DNA from: Actinopolyspora alba
GTDB taxonomy: Bacteria; Actinomycetota; Actinomycetes; Mycobacteriales; Pseudonocardiaceae
NCBI RefSeq assembly: GCF_900112765.1
Contig: NZ_FOMZ01000003.1
Coordinates: 346,840 to 410,839 of the forward strand
DNA length: 64,000 nucleotides
Reading direction: 5' to 3'
This document shows, piece after piece, positions 7,826 to 19,500 of the stretch. The position numbers and the translations under genes were made by a program. Within the stretch, counting starts at the first letter, position 1. Each line of letters starts with the position of its first letter. The notes beneath the pieces were generated by a model, which was not told the DNA's origin, did not search any database, and was given only the letters and a program-made list of their open reading frames with translations.

Positions 7826-9256
7826 GTGAATACCCCCGGCCAACACAACCCCGAAGAAGAACCCCGTGAACCGGTCGGCTCTTCCGAGTCGGCAGACGCC
7901 ACCGAGCGTCGAGCGAACCCGGAGCGCCCCTCGAACGCACCGGGTGCTTCCAACGGTTGGCAGCGTAGCGCGCGCGGAACCGAACAGTTCGCGCGTGACA
8001 CCGCCTACCGGCTGCGCCCCGTCGCGCGTCGAACCACGGATCGGATCGTCCGGTGGTTGCGGCAAGTGCTGGCCGCACTGGCGACGCTGACCCAACGTGT
8101 GGTGCGCTGGGCCGCTCCTTACGCGCGGCGCGCGCACGCGTGGCTGATCCCCGCCATCGAAGGGGTGCAACGCCGAATCGACCCAATCGTGCGGCGCTTG
8201 CGGCAGCGGCTTTCGCCGGTGATCGAACCGGTCCGGCAGCGGCTGGCCCCCACCGCACACCGGATCCGCGACGAGTTGCGCCCCCGCGTCGCCAAGCTGC
8301 GCGCTAGGCTGCCGGAGAGCTCCGGCCGCCACCGGGCGCAGCTGCGCAGCCGTTCGGTGCAGCTGACCGCGGCTGTGGCGGCGTTCGGCGTGCTGGCGAT
8401 CCTCGTCGGCACCGCGGGACCCGACACCGGCGAGCGGACCACCCCGGCGGCCCACACGGTCGAGCTGCGTTCCCCCGACCAGGCGCAGTCCGACCAGGGC
8501 GGAACCCAACAGGACTCCTCCTCGGGGCAGGACTCCGCTTCGGACCAGGAGCAGGCCGAGAACCCCGACTCGGACGGCTCCCCCGAGGCCAAGAGCTCCC
8601 CCGCGAAGCCCGCCGTCGACATTCCGCCGAACGCGCACGGCATCGACGTTTCCAACCACAACGGCCCCATCCAGTGGAACAAGGTGGCCGCCTCCGGTGA
8701 GCACTACGCCTTCGTGCTGGCCACCGATGGCGGAAACTTCACCAACCCGATGTTCGACCAGCAGTTCAACGGCGCCAAGAACGCCGGAATGCTCGCCGGT
8801 GCCTACCACTTCGGCAGGCCCACCGGTTCCGCTGTCGGACAGGCCGACCGGTTGCTGAACACGATGGGCTCGACCGAGGACGGAAAGACCCTTCCGCCGG
8901 TGCTGGACCTGGAGGTCTCGCCCAACGGAGGCGGCTGCTACGGCAAGACGTCCGGTCAGCTGCACTCCTGGACTCAGAGCTTCCTCGACCGGGTGAAGTC
9001 CAAGACCGGCGAGGACGCCATCGTCTACGCCAGCCCGTCGTTCTGGAGCAGCTGCATGGCGGGTTCGCAGGCATTCTCGGAAAACCCGCTGTGGTTGGCC
9101 TCCTACGGGGTCCCGCAGCCGAGCCTGTTCGGTGGGTGGGACGCCTACTCGTTCTGGCAGTACACCAACAAGGGCAGCGTCCCCGGCATCACCGGTCCGG
9201 TGGACAGGAACCTGTTCCAGGGCAGCGGTTCCGACCTGCTCGAACTCGCCCAGTGA
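7826..9256 (+). CDS. Membrane-anchored GH25 lysozyme
   Basis: About 476 residues in three parts. The first ~170 form a cytoplasmic Arg/Ala/Pro-rich segment with repeated amphipathic helices (RLRQRLSPVIEPVRQRLAP type). A single membrane span follows at about 178-200, then a Ser/Gln/Asp-rich linker, then a C-terminal GH25 domain of about 210 residues beginning HGIDVSNHNG, with the typical AYHFGRPTGSA, PVLDLEVSP and FWQYTN motifs. GH25 enzymes cleave the MurNAc-GlcNAc bond of peptidoglycan, so the catalytic domain should act outside the membrane on the cell wall. I chose GTG 7826 because GGGGAC precedes it; GTG 7805 is an alternative. A strong terminator follows. Confidence 0.85.
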   Translation: MNTPGQHNPEEEPREPVGSSESADATERRANPERPSNAPGASNGWQRSARGTEQFARDTAYRLRPVARRTTDRIVRWLRQVLAALATLTQRVVRWAAPYARRAHAWLIPAIEGVQRRIDPIVRRLRQRLSPVIEPVRQRLAPTAHRIRDELRPRVAKLRARLPESSGRHRAQLRSRSVQLTAAVAAFGVLAILVGTAGPDTGERTTPAAHTVELRSPDQAQSDQGGTQQDSSSGQDSASDQEQAENPDSDGSPEAKSSPAKPAVDIPPNAHGIDVSNHNGPIQWNKVAASGEHYAFVLATDGGNFTNPMFDQQFNGAKNAGMLAGAYHFGRPTGSAVGQADRLLNTMGSTEDGKTLPPVLDLEVSPNGGGCYGKTSGQLHSWTQSFLDRVKSKTGEDAIVYASPSFWSSCMAGSQAFSENPLWLASYGVPQPSLFGGWDAYSFWQYTNKGSVPGITGPVDRNLFQGSGSDLLELAQ

Positions 9257-9573
9257 GTACGACCATCCGGTGAGCGACACCGCGCGGTCGACAACAGAAC
9301 GATCGTGACAACAGCGCGGTAGCGACAACAGGGGCGTCCACCCGGGTGGGCGCCCCTGTTTCGTGTTCGGCGGGGGCGAGACCGTTCGTCATCACTCGGT
9401 CCTCGCTGTCCGGTGGTTCGCTCCGCCGTGTGCAGCTGTTCCGATGCACTTCGCCCGCTGCGGCCAGGAGGGTGCTCGCTCCGAGTTACTACCGGGTAAG
9501 CTTACGCGGAGCCGGAACCGAAACATGTCTCAGCCTGCTCGTTCCGCGATGTTCCGGATGCGTGAGGTGAATC
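9257..9573. other. Intergenic region between GH25 and GT4 genes
   Basis: A 317-base gap. It holds the terminator at 9327-9361 and, beyond it, the presumed promoter region of the glycosyltransferase operon. I see no gene or repeat in it. Confidence 0.6.
9327..9361 (+). terminator. Rho-independent terminator after the GH25 gene
   Basis: AACAGGGGCG (9327-9336) pairs with CGCCCCTGTT (9351-9360), and the loop is itself able to pair (CACCCGGGTG). A short T-run follows. Confidence 0.85.
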
Positions 9574-10812
9574 GTGCGAATTGCGCTGCTTTCCTATCGA
9601 AGCAAGCCGCACAGCGGCGGGCAGGGTATCTATGTTCGTCACCTCAGCAGTGGGCTCGCCGAACTCGGGCACGAGGTCGAGGTCCTGTCGGGACAGCCGT
9701 ATCCGGAACTGGACGAGGGAGTGCGGCTGACCCGGGTTCCCAGCCTCGATCTTTACCGGGAGTCCGACCCGTTCCGAACCCCGCACCCCCGTGAGCTGCG
9801 CGGCCCGCTCGACCTGGCCGAACTGGGGATCATGTGGTCGGCGGGTTTTCCCGAACCCTTGACGTTCAGCCTGCGTGCCGCACGGATACTCCGCTCCAGA
9901 GCGGGTGAGTTCGACGTCGTGCACGACAACCAGTCCCTCGGTTACGGCCTGCTCGACCTGCGCCGTTCCGGGATTCCGCTGGTGGCCACCGTGCACCATC
10001 CCATCACCCACGACCGGCGTGTCGAGCTGGCGGCCGCCCGGGGGTGGCGCAAGCTCGGGGTTCGACGCTGGTACGGCTTCCTGCGGATGCAGCGCCGAGT
10101 GGCCCGCCGCATACCGCGAGTGCTGACCGTCTCGGAGTCCTCGGCCGAGGACATCGTGCGCGACTTCGCCGTGGAGCGGGCGAACCTGCGGGTCGTGCCG
10201 CTCGGGGTGGATCCCGAGGTTTTCCGCCCACCTCATCGCCCCAGGGTTCCGGGTCGAATCGTTGCCATGGCCAGCGCGGACACCCCGATGAAGGGCATCG
10301 GCACGCTGCTGGAGGCCGTGGCGAAACTGCGCACCGAGCGCGCCGTGGAGCTGGTGCTGGTCGCCAAACCCACCAAGGGTGGGCCCACCGAGCGGTTGAT
10401 CGAGGAACTGGCCATCGGTGACGTGGTCCGAACGGTCAGCGGGCTCACCGACGAGCGGCTCGCCGAGCTGTTCGGCTCCGCCGAGATCGCCTGCGTTCCG
10501 TCGCTGTACGAGGGCTTCTCGTTGCCGACGGTGGAGGCCATGGCCTGCGGTACCCCGCTGGTTGCCAGCCGGGCGGGTGCGATTCCCGAAGTGGTGGGTC
10601 CCGACGGCACCACCGCAGAACTCGTGCCGCCCGGTGACGCGGAAGCACTCGCCGCCGGGCTGGGCACGCTGCTGGCCGATCCCAGCCGCAGGGCAGCGCT
10701 GGGCGAAGCGGGCAGACAGCGGGTTCTCACCCGCTACAGCTGGTCGTCGGTGGCCGCCGCCACGGTCGACTGCTACGCCGAGGCGATCGAAGCTAGTGGA
10801 AAAGGGCGGTGA
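9574..10812 (+). CDS. Glycosyltransferase family 4
   Basis: A 412-residue GT-B retaining glycosyltransferase. The N-terminus has the sugar-acceptor domain start (IALLSYRSKPHSGGQGIYV) and the C-terminal donor domain shows the EX7E signature in PSLYEGFSLPTVEAMACG, followed by a GAIPEV loop. It should transfer a sugar from a nucleotide donor to a cytoplasmic or membrane-bound acceptor; donor and acceptor are not readable from sequence. It is the first gene of a tight trio: the methyltransferase start lies almost at its stop and the toroid protein overlaps the methyltransferase, so the three products probably act on the same molecule. Confidence 0.85.
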   Translation: MRIALLSYRSKPHSGGQGIYVRHLSSGLAELGHEVEVLSGQPYPELDEGVRLTRVPSLDLYRESDPFRTPHPRELRGPLDLAELGIMWSAGFPEPLTFSLRAARILRSRAGEFDVVHDNQSLGYGLLDLRRSGIPLVATVHHPITHDRRVELAAARGWRKLGVRRWYGFLRMQRRVARRIPRVLTVSESSAEDIVRDFAVERANLRVVPLGVDPEVFRPPHRPRVPGRIVAMASADTPMKGIGTLLEAVAKLRTERAVELVLVAKPTKGGPTERLIEELAIGDVVRTVSGLTDERLAELFGSAEIACVPSLYEGFSLPTVEAMACGTPLVASRAGAIPEVVGPDGTTAELVPPGDAEALAAGLGTLLADPSRRAALGEAGRQRVLTRYSWSSVAAATVDCYAEAIEASGKGR

Positions 10813-10816
10813 AGCG

Positions 10817-11531
10817 TTGCTGACGGTGGATTTCGACACTCTCGGAGTGCGACCGGGCCAGCGAGTGCTGGATCTGGGGTGTGGTGCCGGCCGGCACGCG
10901 TTCGAACTCTATCGGCGCGGGCTGGACGTGGTTGCCTTCGACCACGACGAATCCGATCTGGCCGACGTGGCCGCGATGTTCGGCGCCATGGAGCAGGCGG
11001 GCGAGGTTCCCGCCACGGGGGCTGCCACCACCGTGCAGGGCGACGCGCTCGACCTGCCGTTTCCGGACGAATCCTTCGATCACGTCATCGCCTCGGAGAT
11101 CCTCGAGCACATTCCCGAGGACGACAAGGCGATGCACGAGCTGGTGCGGGTCCTCAAACCGGGTGGGCGCGTCTCCGTCACCGTTCCCAACCGGTTCCCG
11201 GAGCGGGTCTGCTGGGCACTGTCCGAGGAGTACCACCGCGTCGAGGGTGGTCACGTCCGTATCTACCAGCGACAGCAGTTGTTCGGCAGGCTGCGCTCGG
11301 CCGGGCTGCGGCCGGTTCACCACCACTACGCCCACGCGCTGCACTCGCCGTACTGGTGGCTGAAGTGCGCGGTGGGGGTCGACCGTGATCATCCGCTCAC
11401 GCGGTCGTACCACCGACTGCTGGTGTGGGACATGCTCCGGGCGCCGTGGTTGACCCGGAGCCTGGAGCGCGCCCTCAACCCGGTGCTGGGCAAGAGCATC
11501 GTCACCTACCTCTACAAGCCCGGGGTGACAA

Positions 11532-11539
<8 letters not shown>
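10817..11539 (+). CDS. Class I SAM-dependent methyltransferase
   Basis: About 240 residues. Motif I is clear (VLDLGCGAGRHAFEL), with the acidic end of strand 2 (AFDHDE), motif II (FDHVIASEILEHI) and LKPGGRVSVTVP, the pattern of small-molecule or lipid methyltransferases. The C-terminal part (YRQQLF, then an H-rich, Trp-rich segment) is longer than the minimal fold and may touch membrane. Start choice is uncertain: TTG 10817 has the best ribosome binding site (AAGGGCGG), while GTG 10796 and GTG 10826 are in-frame alternatives. It sits between the GT4 and toroid genes with overlapping ends. The substrate is unknown. Confidence 0.75.
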
Positions 11540-13328
<1,789 letters not shown>

Positions 13329-13342
13329 CTAGTAGGACCGCC

Positions 13343-13386
13343 CCCGCGGGGTTCCGCTGTTCCCGCTCGGTGGAACCCCTCGCGGG
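13343..13386. repeat. Long inverted repeat in a divergent promoter region
   Basis: GGGGTTCC (13348-13355) pairs with GGAACCCC (13372-13379), and CCCGC (13343-13347) with GCGGG (13382-13386), separated by a two-base bulge. It lies between the methyltransferase start (13277) and the downstream acetyltransferase, so it may be a leader hairpin or protein site. Confidence 0.4.
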
Positions 13387-13525
13387 CTCTCGTGTGCCGG
13401 GGCGGCAGGACGGCCGGTGATGGAACTCCCCGGCCAGGTCCTCTCCCGTCTCGATCCCGCGCGGGTGGTTCGCATCCCCACGTCGTCGATCGGCCGATTA
13501 AGGCGGAAACGGGTAGCGTGGCCGT

Positions 13526-14080
13526 ATGGCGTCACTCTCGCTGACCACCGAGCGGTTGTTGATACGCGACTGGAGGGTCGAGGACGCCGATGCGGCTTTC
13601 CGCATCTACGGCAATCCCGAAGTCGCGATGTGGCTGGCCCCCATGATGCAGCGCGTCACCGATCCGAGTGCGATGCGCTCGGTGCTGGAGGCGTGGGTGG
13701 AGTCCGCTCCCAATCTGGCACCGCCGACCGGGCGCTGGGCGATGGTGCGCCGCTCGGACAACGTGCTGATCGGTGGGCTCGCGCTGCGCCTGCTCCCGCC
13801 CTACGAGGAGGACATCGAGATCCGGTGGCAGGTCAGTCAGCACGAGTGGGGGAAGGGTTATGCCACGGAAGGTGCGCGGGCGCTGCTCGGGTGGGCGTTC
13901 ACCCAGGACGTCGACGAGATCTTCGCGGTCGCGCGTTCCTCCAACGCACGTGCGGTCTCCACCGCGCGAAAGCTCGGCATGGAGTGGGTCGGTGAGACCA
14001 CCAAGTACTACGGCCTGCTGTTGCAGGTCTTTCGCGTGCGACGAGCCGACTTCAACGGCCCGGTTCCGCCGCGGGAGTGA
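13526..14080 (+). CDS. GNAT acetyltransferase (RimJ/RimL type)
   Basis: A 184-residue protein with the RimJ/RimL opening (LTTERLLIRDWRVEDADAAF) and the acetyl-CoA loop in WGKGYATEGARALLGWAF, followed by SSNARAVSTARKLGMEW. Such enzymes acetylate protein N-termini or small amines from acetyl-CoA in the cytoplasm; the acceptor is unknown. It appears monocistronic and is followed by a long gap before the lipid operon. Confidence 0.85.
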   Translation: MASLSLTTERLLIRDWRVEDADAAFRIYGNPEVAMWLAPMMQRVTDPSAMRSVLEAWVESAPNLAPPTGRWAMVRRSDNVLIGGLALRLLPPYEEDIEIRWQVSQHEWGKGYATEGARALLGWAFTQDVDEIFAVARSSNARAVSTARKLGMEWVGETTKYYGLLLQVFRVRRADFNGPVPPRE

Positions 14081-14730
14081 CCCCGGCCGCGTTCGGCGCT
14101 CCCACGGCCGATCCACGCGTTTTCGCCCGCTTCCGCCGGGCCGTTCTCGGTAGCGGTGGGGAATTCGGTCCGGATTCCCGCTCGAAAGCGAAAATTCGGT
14201 TGTAGTACGGTTCGGGCGCAGAAATCATTTTGTCCTCCGGTGCGGATGTTGCCCTCCACCGGTGGAATCGTTCGCCGCCCGGCCCTTCGCTCTCGGGCCG
14301 GTTTTCGCTTTCCGGCTCCCGACGACATCGAGAGGTCCGGTTTCGCGTGGTGCCGAGGCACGGCCGCTTCCGGCGCGGGGACCGCGGTTCCCGCAGTACG
14401 CCCGGGGTTCCGTAACCCCGTGCTCTCGACGACGGGCTGCTGTTAGGCGAGTGCGGCGCCGCTCCGTTCCCGTCGGTTCGGAGACGAAAGCACGGCGATT
14501 CAGTCCCCGTTGTGGCGTTCGCTCGTAATTATCAGACACGTGACAAGAAGATCGTCCGTCATGCGCACCGGAATGCGTGTTGTTTCTTTCCCGGTGTTTC
14601 TTGCGTTCGCTCGTCTTGACACCGCCTGCCCCGCGTGAAAAATTCGCTCCGTTGCGGGATCCGATGTTTCGTGCTTTTCGTTTCGTTCGTTGTCGGTATT
14701 CGTGTTTCGCTCCCAGCGTGGGAAGGTGTT
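14081..14730. other. Intergenic region upstream of the lipid-synthase operon
   Basis: A 650-base gap. It contains a terminator-like hairpin (14279-14305), a 12-base palindrome TCCACCGGTGGA (14255-14266) and an unusually AT-rich stretch around 14525-14545 that may hold the operon promoter. No convincing coding frame is present. Confidence 0.6.
14279..14305 (+). terminator. Terminator-like hairpin
   Basis: CCGGCCC (14279-14285) pairs with GGGCCGG (14295-14301) and four T residues follow. It is about 200 bases after the acetyltransferase stop and would isolate the downstream operon from read-through. Confidence 0.5.
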
Positions 14731-16500
14731 ATGGAATCTACGGCCGCGGAGTTCGCGCCGCACGACGGGGTGACGACTCTGACCGGGTACCTGGACCGCT
14801 CCGTGGCGGAGCGACCGGATGCCACCGCGATCACCTTCGTCGACTACGAGGCGAGCAAGGACGGTCTCACCACTTCGTTGACGATCTCCGAACTGCATCG
14901 TCGTGTTCGCGCGGTGGCGGCCTGGACGGCACACCGCTGTGATCCGGGAGAACGGGTGGCGATCCTCGCTCCGCAGGGAATCGAGTACGTCATCGGTTTC
15001 CTGGGAGCCATCCGGGCCGGTGCCATCGCGGTTCCGCTGTTCCAGCCGGACATGCCCGGCCAGGAGGGCAGGCTCGATGCCGTACTCGACGACTGCGAAC
15101 CGGCGTGCGTGCTGACCACGAAGGACGCGTTCGACCGGGTTCGGGAGGTGATCCGGCAGCGCGGTGGCCGTGCGCCGCGTGAGTTCCTGGCCGTCGACAC
15201 CCTCCAGGAGGAGTGGTCGTCCGAGTCGCTTCCGCCGACCGCCGCACCGGACGACGTCGCCTACCTGCAGTACACCTCCGGTTCGACGCGGGTGCCAGCA
15301 GGCGTGCGGATCACGCACGCCAATGTGGTCGCCAACGCGCGACAGGCCCTGTCGGCCTACTTCGGCGAGCGGATCGAGGGCGGGGCCACCGTCAGCTGGC
15401 TACCGCTGTTCCACGACATGGGGCTGGTGCTTTCCGTGGCCGCCCCCGTGGTGGGTGGCATAAAGTCCGTGTTGCTGGATCCCGCGGCGTTCCTGCGGCA
15501 GCCGGGACGCTGGTTGCGCCAGCTCGCGGCGAACCCGCGCTGCATCACCGCCGCTCCCAACTTCGCCTTCGACTACACCGCGGCCAGGGTGACCGATCGG
15601 GAGAAGGCGTGGACGAGACTGGACCGGGTGGTCGCGATGATCAACGGCAGCGAGCCCGTGCTGCCGTCGACCGTGGAGCGGTTCAACCGGGCGTTCGAGT
15701 TCTGCGGTCTGCGCCCGGAGACCCACCGTTGCTCGTTCGGGCTGGCGGAGGCGACCGTGTTCGTCGCCACCAGCCCGGCCGGGACCGCTCCCCGGAGTGT
15801 TCGGTTCGACCGTGATTCCCTCGGCGGCGGGGCAGCGGTAACGGCGGACGACGATGCCCCGTCGAGCACGTTGGTCTCCTGCGGCAGCCCGCTCGGGCAG
15901 CGGGTGGCCATCGTCGATCCCGAGTCCCACCGCCCGCTCCCGGACGCGGCAGTGGGTGAGATCTGGGTGAACGGCCCCAACATCGGACAGGGCTACTGGA
16001 ACTGGGACGGTGCCGCCTCCGACGAGGTCTTCCGAGCTCGATTGCACGAAGCCGGTGAGCTACCGGAAACCGGCTGGCTGCGCACCGGTGATCTCGGGGT
16101 TCGTTACGACGGTGAGCTGTTCGTGACGGGCAGGATCAAGGACCTGATCATTCTGGACGGTCGGAATCACTATCCGCAGGACCTGGAGCAGACCGTGGAA
16201 CAGCGCTCCGAGGTGCGCAAGCACCACACCGCGGCGTTCTCCGTCAGCGTCGACGACACCGAACGAGTGGTGATAGCCGCCGAGTACTCCCGCTCGCTTC
16301 CGCCCGAACGACGGTTCCCCTCGGAGATCGAAGCGGCCCTGCGCAAGGACATCGCCAACGCGCACGGCGTGAGCGTGCACGAGCTGCTGCTGCTCGAACC
16401 GGACACCGTCCCCCACACGTCCAGCGGCAAGGTGGCGCGCCGCGAGTGCAGGCGGCGTTACCTCGACGGCGAACTGAGCTCGGAGAAGGCCCATGACTGA
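14731..16500 (+). CDS. Fatty acyl-AMP ligase (FadD32-like)
   Basis: A 589-residue adenylate-forming enzyme of the FAAL group. It should activate a long-chain fatty acid with ATP as the acyl-adenylate and pass it to the phosphopantetheine arm of a carrier protein, here most likely the N-terminal carrier of the next gene. Visible motifs are YLQYTSGSTRVP, WLPLFHDMGL, SFGLAEATVF, TGDLG and GRIKDLIILDGRNHYPQDLE, with KVARRECR near the end. FAAL-type enzymes carry an insertion that disfavours CoA as acceptor; I infer this from overall similarity to FadD32. The ATG at 14731 has GGAAGG upstream; an in-frame ATG at 14635 would add an implausible hydrophobic extension. Its stop overlaps the synthase start by 8 bases. 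Confidence 0.9.
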   Translation: MESTAAEFAPHDGVTTLTGYLDRSVAERPDATAITFVDYEASKDGLTTSLTISELHRRVRAVAAWTAHRCDPGERVAILAPQGIEYVIGFLGAIRAGAIAVPLFQPDMPGQEGRLDAVLDDCEPACVLTTKDAFDRVREVIRQRGGRAPREFLAVDTLQEEWSSESLPPTAAPDDVAYLQYTSGSTRVPAGVRITHANVVANARQALSAYFGERIEGGATVSWLPLFHDMGLVLSVAAPVVGGIKSVLLDPAAFLRQPGRWLRQLAANPRCITAAPNFAFDYTAARVTDREKAWTRLDRVVAMINGSEPVLPSTVERFNRAFEFCGLRPETHRCSFGLAEATVFVATSPAGTAPRSVRFDRDSLGGGAAVTADDDAPSSTLVSCGSPLGQRVAIVDPESHRPLPDAAVGEIWVNGPNIGQGYWNWDGAASDEVFRARLHEAGELPETGWLRTGDLGVRYDGELFVTGRIKDLIILDGRNHYPQDLEQTVEQRSEVRKHHTAAFSVSVDDTERVVIAAEYSRSLPPERRFPSEIEAALRKDIANAHGVSVHELLLLEPDTVPHTSSGKVARRECRRRYLDGELSSEKAHD

Positions 16501-19500
16501 TCGGTCGGAACTCGGCGAGTGGCTCGTGCACCGCATCGCCGAGCGCACCGGGATGCGCCCCGCACGGATCGAAACCGACCGGCCCTTCGACGAGTTCGGA
16601 CTCTCCTCCCGGGACGTCGTGGCGCTGTCGGGTGATCTGGAAACTCTACTGGGCAGATCACTACCAGCCACGCTGCTCTGGGAGTTCCCCACGATCGAAC
16701 GGCTGGCCGAAGCGCTGGCCGGTTCCGGTTCGGCCGGTTCGACCGTTGCCGGCACCGAACCGGCCGAACCGGTCGCGGTGATCGGTCTCGGGTGCCGTTT
16801 CCCGGGAGCCGACGGCCCGGAACGGTTCTGGGAGCTGCTGCGTTCGGGAACCGATGCCGTCGGAACCGTTCCCGACCGACGTTGGCAGGACTTCGCCCCC
16901 GGGCAGCGGAGCGTGCTGGACGATCTTCCCACCGCTGGCGGATATCTGGACGACGTCGCCGCGTTCGACGCGGGATTTTTCGAGGTTTCCCCGCGTGAAG
17001 CCGAGGTCATGGATCCGCAGCAGCGGTTGTTGCTCGAAGTGAGTTGGGAGGCGCTGGAGAACGCGGGTGTTGTTCCCGAACGCCTGCGGGGGTCGAACAC
17101 CGGCGTGTTCGTGGGGGCAGCTGCCACTGAGTACGGCCAGCTGACCACCAGGGATCTCGGGGCGATCGACGCGTGGACCGGCACCGGCGGCGCGATGAGC
17201 GTGATCGCCAACCGCCTGTCCTACCTGCTGGATCTGCGCGGCCCCAGCCTCGCCGTCGACACCGCTTGCTCGTCCTCGCTGGTGGCGCTGCACCAGGCGT
17301 GCGCCAGCCTGCGCACGGGGGAGAGCCGCACCGCCCTGGCCGGTGGGGTGAACCTGCTGTTGTCCCCGGCGATAACCGCCAATTTCCACAGTGCCGGTGC
17401 GCTGGCAGCCGACGGGCGGTGCAAACCCTTCGACGCCGCCGCCGACGGCATCGTCCGTGGCGAGGGCTGCGGCGTCGTCGTGCTCAAACTGCTGTCCGAG
17501 GCCAATCGGGACGGTGACCGGGTGCACGCGGTGATTCGCGGCTCCGCGGTGAACTCCGACGGCCGTTCCAACGGACTCATGGCCCCCAACCCCTCTGCCC
17601 AGGAAGGACTGCTGCGTTCGGCCTGTGCCACCGCCGATCTCGATCCCGGCGTGCTGGACTACGTGGAGGCCCACGGCACGGGAACCCTGCTGGGGGATCC
17701 GATCGAGGCGACGGCGCTGGGGGCGGTCTTCGGTGCCGATCGCACGGGGGATCGGCCGCTGCTGCTCGGTTCGGTCAAGGCGAACCTCGGGCACCTGGAG
17801 GCGGCCGCGGGCATCGCCGGGATCATCAAGGTGGTGCTGGCCATGCGGCACGGCCGGCTACCGGCCACACCGCACTACCGGACTCCCAATCCCCACATTC
17901 CCTTCGAACGCGCACGCCTGGAAGTCGTGGGGCAAGACCGCCCCTGGCCGGAGTACTCCGGCGTCGCACGGGCCGGTGTCTCCGGTTTCGGATTCGGTGG
18001 CACCAACGCGCACGTGCTGCTGGAGTCCTGGCCGGACCCGCCCGAGAGCGTCCGGGAAGTCGCCGGACCGCACACGCTGTTCCTGTCCGGAAGTACCGAT
18101 TCCCACCTGCGGCGGACGGCGGCGCGGTTGGCCGAACGGCTGCGAGACCCCGAACACGCCGACACTCCGGTCACCGACATCGCCCACACCCTGCTGCGGC
18201 ACCGCAGGCAGCACGCGCGGCGCGGTGCGGTCGTCGGTCAGGACCGCGCTCGGCTCGCGGAGGGGGTGGACGCTCTCGCCACCGGGGACACCGCGGCCGG
18301 AGTGGTGCGCGGGCACGCCGGGTCGGCGGGCGAACCGGTATGGGTGTTCTCCGGCTACGGTTCGCAGTGGCCCGGCATGTGCCGTGCACTGCTGCGGGAC
18401 GAGCCGGTTCTCGCGGAGTCGTTGCGGCGGAACGACACCGAGTTCAGCGCCGTGACCGGCTTCTCGCTGTACGAGGCGCTCGCGACGGGAGCCGAACTCG
18501 ACGGGTTGTACCGAACCCAGCTCGGACTGTTCGGTACCCAGCTCGCGCTGGCGGAACTGTGGAAGTTCCACGGCGCACGACCGGGCGCGATCATCGGGCA
18601 CTCCATGGGGGAGGTTGCCGCCGCCGTGGCGGCCGGTGCGCTGGACTACGGCACGGGACTGCGGGTCATGGACACCCGCACTCGGCTGCTGGCCGAGATG
18701 GAAGCCGCGGGCGGTGGGGCCATGGCGGTCCTGGAGGGATCGCCCGATGAGGTCGCCGAGCTGGCGGACTGGTTTCCGGGGGCGGTAGTGGCGGTGCACA
18801 CCTCCTCCCGCCGTTGCACCGTCGCGGGCCCGGCCGACGAGATCGAGCTGCTGGCAGCGCACTTCCGGCGTCGTGACCGCGTGGTGCGGGTGCTCGACGT
18901 GGCCGGAGCCGGACACACCTCCGCCGTCGATCCGCTGCTGGGCAGGTTGCGGGAAGAACTGGCCGACCTCGCCCCGGCCACCCCGGTGATTCCCGTCTAC
19001 AGCACCGTCGAGCACGAATCCGGGGTCACACCGACGTTCGACGCCGATTACTGGGCGCGGAACCTGCGTCGCCCGGTGTTGCTGGATCGCGCCGTTCGGG
19101 AGGCGGTGGCCGGTGGGTTCGACACCTTCGTCGAGATCGCCCCGCACCCGATAGTCACCTCCGGTGTCGAGGAGTCGGCGGTCGACGCGGGCGTGCGGGA
19201 TCCGCTGCTGGTGTTCGCCTCACGACGGGACACCGAAGAGACGGCGACGTTCCGCGAGAACCTCGCCCGACTGCACGTCAACGGACGACTGCCCGAACCT
19301 CCCGGCCTTCCCACGGGCAACATCGCCGAGCTGCCGTTGCCCGTCTGGGAGCACGAGCGGTACTGGATCTCCGTCGCCAGGACGAACTCCGCCGGGGGAG
19401 AGCACCGGCTGCTCGGGCATCACGTGGAGCTGCCGGACGGCGGACACGCCTGGCAGGGCGAGATCGGGACCGGCTCCCTTCCCTGGTTGGGCGACCACCG

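Noticed and set aside
7802..9328. A 508-codon minus-strand frame opposite the GH25 gene
   Set aside because: It is antisense to a well-supported lysozyme and is low-complexity.
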